Assembly (NCBI GenBank): GCA_002314945.1 | Contig: DCHV01000098.1 | Coordinates: 659 to 16,369 of the forward strand | From: Prevotellaceae bacterium UBA1743 | Lineage (GTDB): Bacteria > Bacteroidota > Bacteroidia > Bacteroidales > Bacteroidaceae | DNA length: 15,711 nucleotides | Direction: 5' to 3' | Shown: positions 15,101 to 15,711 of the stretch, piece after piece | Position numbering within the stretch: position 1 is the first letter of the stretch | Layout of the letters: each line of letters opens with the position of its first letter | Notes under the pieces: generated by a model | What the model was told of the DNA's origin: nothing | Databases searched by the model: none | What the model saw: only the letters and a program-made list of their open reading frames with translations | Program-made: the position numbers and the translations under genes

Positions 15101-15392
15101 TGTCGGATTCCAGAGCTATCGTCATGTTTGCCTTGATGGGCACTTCCACAGATTTCATTCCCATGAATGAAACTGCGATTGTCTTTGCTGAAGAAGGAAT
15201 GTTCTTCAATGTAAACTTACCGTCGATGTCTGTAAGTGTACCTGTGGTTGTACCTGGCAGTTTGACGGCTGCACCAATGATTGGTTCGCCTGTGTCGCTA
15301 TCGGTGACTGTACCTGTCACTTGCTTCTGGGCGAACGCGATGCTTGCAGTCATAAACATGCAAGCAAAAAACAACATTACTTTTTTTCCCAT
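12153..15392 (-). CDS. SusC/RagA family TonB-dependent outer-membrane transporter
   Basis: A 1079-residue TonB-dependent transporter that, with SusD, forms a gated import complex for oligomers at the outer membrane, energised by TonB-ExbBD. The signal peptide ends at AFA (about residue 21). A carboxypeptidase-regulatory-like beta domain covers about 24-98 (TGTVTDSDTGEPIIGAAV, DGKFTL, VSFMGM). The TonB-box region is about 102-112 (GEVMVVAFGTA). The plug domain is about 120-230, with IRIRGFSS (163-170), PLFVVDGAP and LYGARGANGVVMITTKK (214-230). The rest is the 22-strand barrel, closing with SVSFGLKLTF and its terminal Phe. There is no N-terminal STN domain, so there is no sign of anti-sigma signalling through this protein. 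It is the first gene of a susC-susD-lipoprotein operon transcribed from the AT-rich region at 15393 onward. The substrate is not known; peptide or glycan are both possible. Confidence 0.95.
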   Translation of the reverse strand: MGKKVMLFFACMFMTASIAFAQKQVTGTVTDSDTGEPIIGAAVKLPGTTTGTLTDIDGKFTLKNIPSSAKTIAVSFMGMKSVEVPIKANMTIALESDTKDLGEVMVVAFGTAKKSSYTGSAKVVNSETLEKAQVSNVIDALAGAVPGLQVTSSNGAPGSQSTIRIRGFSSLNADNAPLFVVDGAPCNDNFDIGNLNPNDIESVNVLKDAASNALYGARGANGVVMITTKKAKQGDAQISFDAKWGWNSRALQYYNTIDSPAQYYEMQYGALNNYYKSTGMSDADAWAKANANLTGDQGNGGLGYNIWTVPEGQVLIGNNGKMNPCAKLGYTTPDGYYIIPDNWDKEATRNGLRQEYNVSATAASEKSNFYAGLGYLSTEGITENSDYQRFSARLKADYKLKPWVKLGMNSSYARVNRNELGNNGAETSTGNIWAMTMGMAPIYPFYVRNADGSYKYDSNNIQVLDYGNGKNGGMYRPFLSDANPLQDNRLNTDNTEGNVFMGNVFADFYITKGLTLTVNGTVDLDENRYTEVLNPYYGQFDSAGGTVTKQHYRYFSYNLQQLLNYTFTIKDHNNFNVLAGHEYTYDKYYNLYATKTKMFDQANKELAGAISDSQGAYSALTRYNNEGYFLRAMYDYDERIFASASYRRDASSRFHPDNRWGNFWSAGAAWRIGKESWFPETNWLDELKLKASIGSQGNDKIGSYRYTDLYEIQPSDGNVGTAFSRKGNKDITWETNTNINVGLEFEVFKKLSGSLEYFNRRTTDMLMAFPVAASLGYSSFYKNVGDMSNSGVELDLNANIFNKKNFQWDVNVNFSYLRNRITKLHDDVKTGTSYDANGKEYKGYVSGDYFIAEGTSIYTWRTKEYAGVNENGESLWWKNTYDDNDKWTGRETTNVYSEADYYVTKKSNVPPVFGGLGTGLRFYGFDFAIQTSFQIGGYAWDGSYQSMMASPTATNTGFNFHADQLKAWTADNTGSDIPRFQFADQYASANSDRWLTKASYLNIENINFGYTLPTTLTNKVGINNLRLYMAAENVFYWSLRRGFDPRQSFDDNRSYVADRTNATNYSPMRSVSFGLKLTF

Positions 15393-15474
15393 AATTTGAG
15401 ATTGTTAATTAATAAAATTAAAAACGTAATTTACTATTTTGATGAATTTTCCTAAAAATTTTATAATAATTGTG

Positions 15475-15482
15475 CAAATATA
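15475..15482 (-). promoter_or_regulatory. Putative -7 promoter element of the susC operon
   Basis: TATATTTG on the minus strand (15482-15475) matches TAnnTTTG. The place where a -33 box would sit at 20-bp spacing (15506-15503) reads GATG, a poor match to TTTG. The inferred transcript start near 15468 gives a leader of about 76 nt to ATG 15392. A good -7 with a poor -33 is what one would expect of a promoter that needs an activator, but this is inference. Confidence 0.5.
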
Positions 15483-15637
15483 GTTAATATTCTTCAATCT
15501 GCCATCATTTTCTCATAAAATATGATAAAAATTACTTATTTCGTTGAAATTCCCTATTCAAGCTAAGTAAAAATCACTCAACATATAGTCGGGTTTAGGT
15601 GAAATCCATTCAACTTTTTTAGGGGACTACACACGTT

Positions 15638-15664
15638 TGTAATGCCTGTAACGCTTGTAACGCG
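15638..15664. repeat. Three 9-bp tandem repeats (TGTAAYGCN)
   Basis: TGTAATGCC, TGTAACGCT and TGTAACGCG lie head to tail, followed by a degenerate TGTTGC. The array is flanked by ACACG (15631-15635) and its complement CGTGT (15663-15667). The units differ at positions 6 and 9 only. It lies about 160 bp upstream of the susC -7 box, so it could be a regulator binding array or simply a short tandem repeat. Confidence 0.6.
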
Positions 15665-15711
15665 TGTTGCTGATACATTTTTCCATTCATTACTGTCCCG
15701 TTAAAGTGGAC

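Larger units (their letters stand above)
15393..15711. other. Non-coding AT-rich region upstream of susC
   Basis: No plausible gene was found in these 319 bp. From the susC start outward it holds an AT-rich leader and the -7 box at 15475-15482. A small hairpin follows (GGGTTT 15591-15596 with AAATCC 15602-15607, 5-nt loop, one G-T), then the 9-bp tandem repeats at 15638-15664. The final bases (15694-15711, GTCCCGTTAAAGTGGAC and one base before it) form an imperfect GTCC/GGAC inverted repeat at the window edge. No convincing plus-strand promoter was seen. Confidence 0.6.

Noticed and set aside
8493..15392. Classical polysaccharide utilisation locus
   Set aside because: SusCD alone does not show a glycan substrate. 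No carbohydrate-active enzyme, sulfatase or hybrid two-component regulator is in the window.
15631..15667. Repeats upstream of susC as a CRISPR array
   Set aside because: Units are 9 bp, directly adjacent with no spacers, and no cas gene is present.

Overview
The window looks like a chromosomal segment of a Bacteroidales bacterium, most likely Prevotella or a close relative. The support is a SusC/SusD pair, lipoproteins with an acidic stretch after the lipobox cysteine, promoters of the Bacteroidota type (TTTG, 20 bp, TAnnTTTG), A-rich leaders without clear Shine-Dalgarno sites, and secreted proteins ending in a 'FDLQGR...PGIYI..GKK' tail.

The left part (1-3229, plus strand) is mostly housekeeping. 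It holds the 3' end of a MutT/Nudix pyrophosphohydrolase gene, then ispE (isoprenoid precursor synthesis), a YjjG-type HAD nucleotidase and a PTP-fold phosphatase. These four are overlapping or tightly spaced and read as one operon. A separately promoted small outer-membrane beta-barrel gene follows (2615-3229). It meets the minus-strand block head-on at a short hairpin (3231-3250).

The right part (3249-15392, minus strand) is a secretion and uptake locus. Read in transcription order it is: susC-like TonB-dependent transporter, susD-like lipoprotein, a large surface lipoprotein in the SusE/F position, an intrinsic terminator, and two tandem paralogous secreted M6-family metalloproteases. Each protease gene has its own promoter. 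There is no glycosidase or sulfatase in the window, so the neighbourhood suggests protein or peptide use (as in the RagAB peptide importer of Porphyromonas) rather than a classical polysaccharide utilisation locus. That substrate assignment is inference.

The last 319 bp (15393-15711) are non-coding and AT-rich. They contain the susC promoter, with a good -7 box but no good -33 box, a small hairpin and three 9-bp tandem repeats. No tRNA, rRNA, CRISPR array or complete mobile element was seen. I did not find a clearly new system. The most distinctive points are the SusCD/double-protease arrangement, an FN3 domain split by an inserted beta-rich domain in both proteases, and a terminator whose U-tract runs directly into the next promoter.
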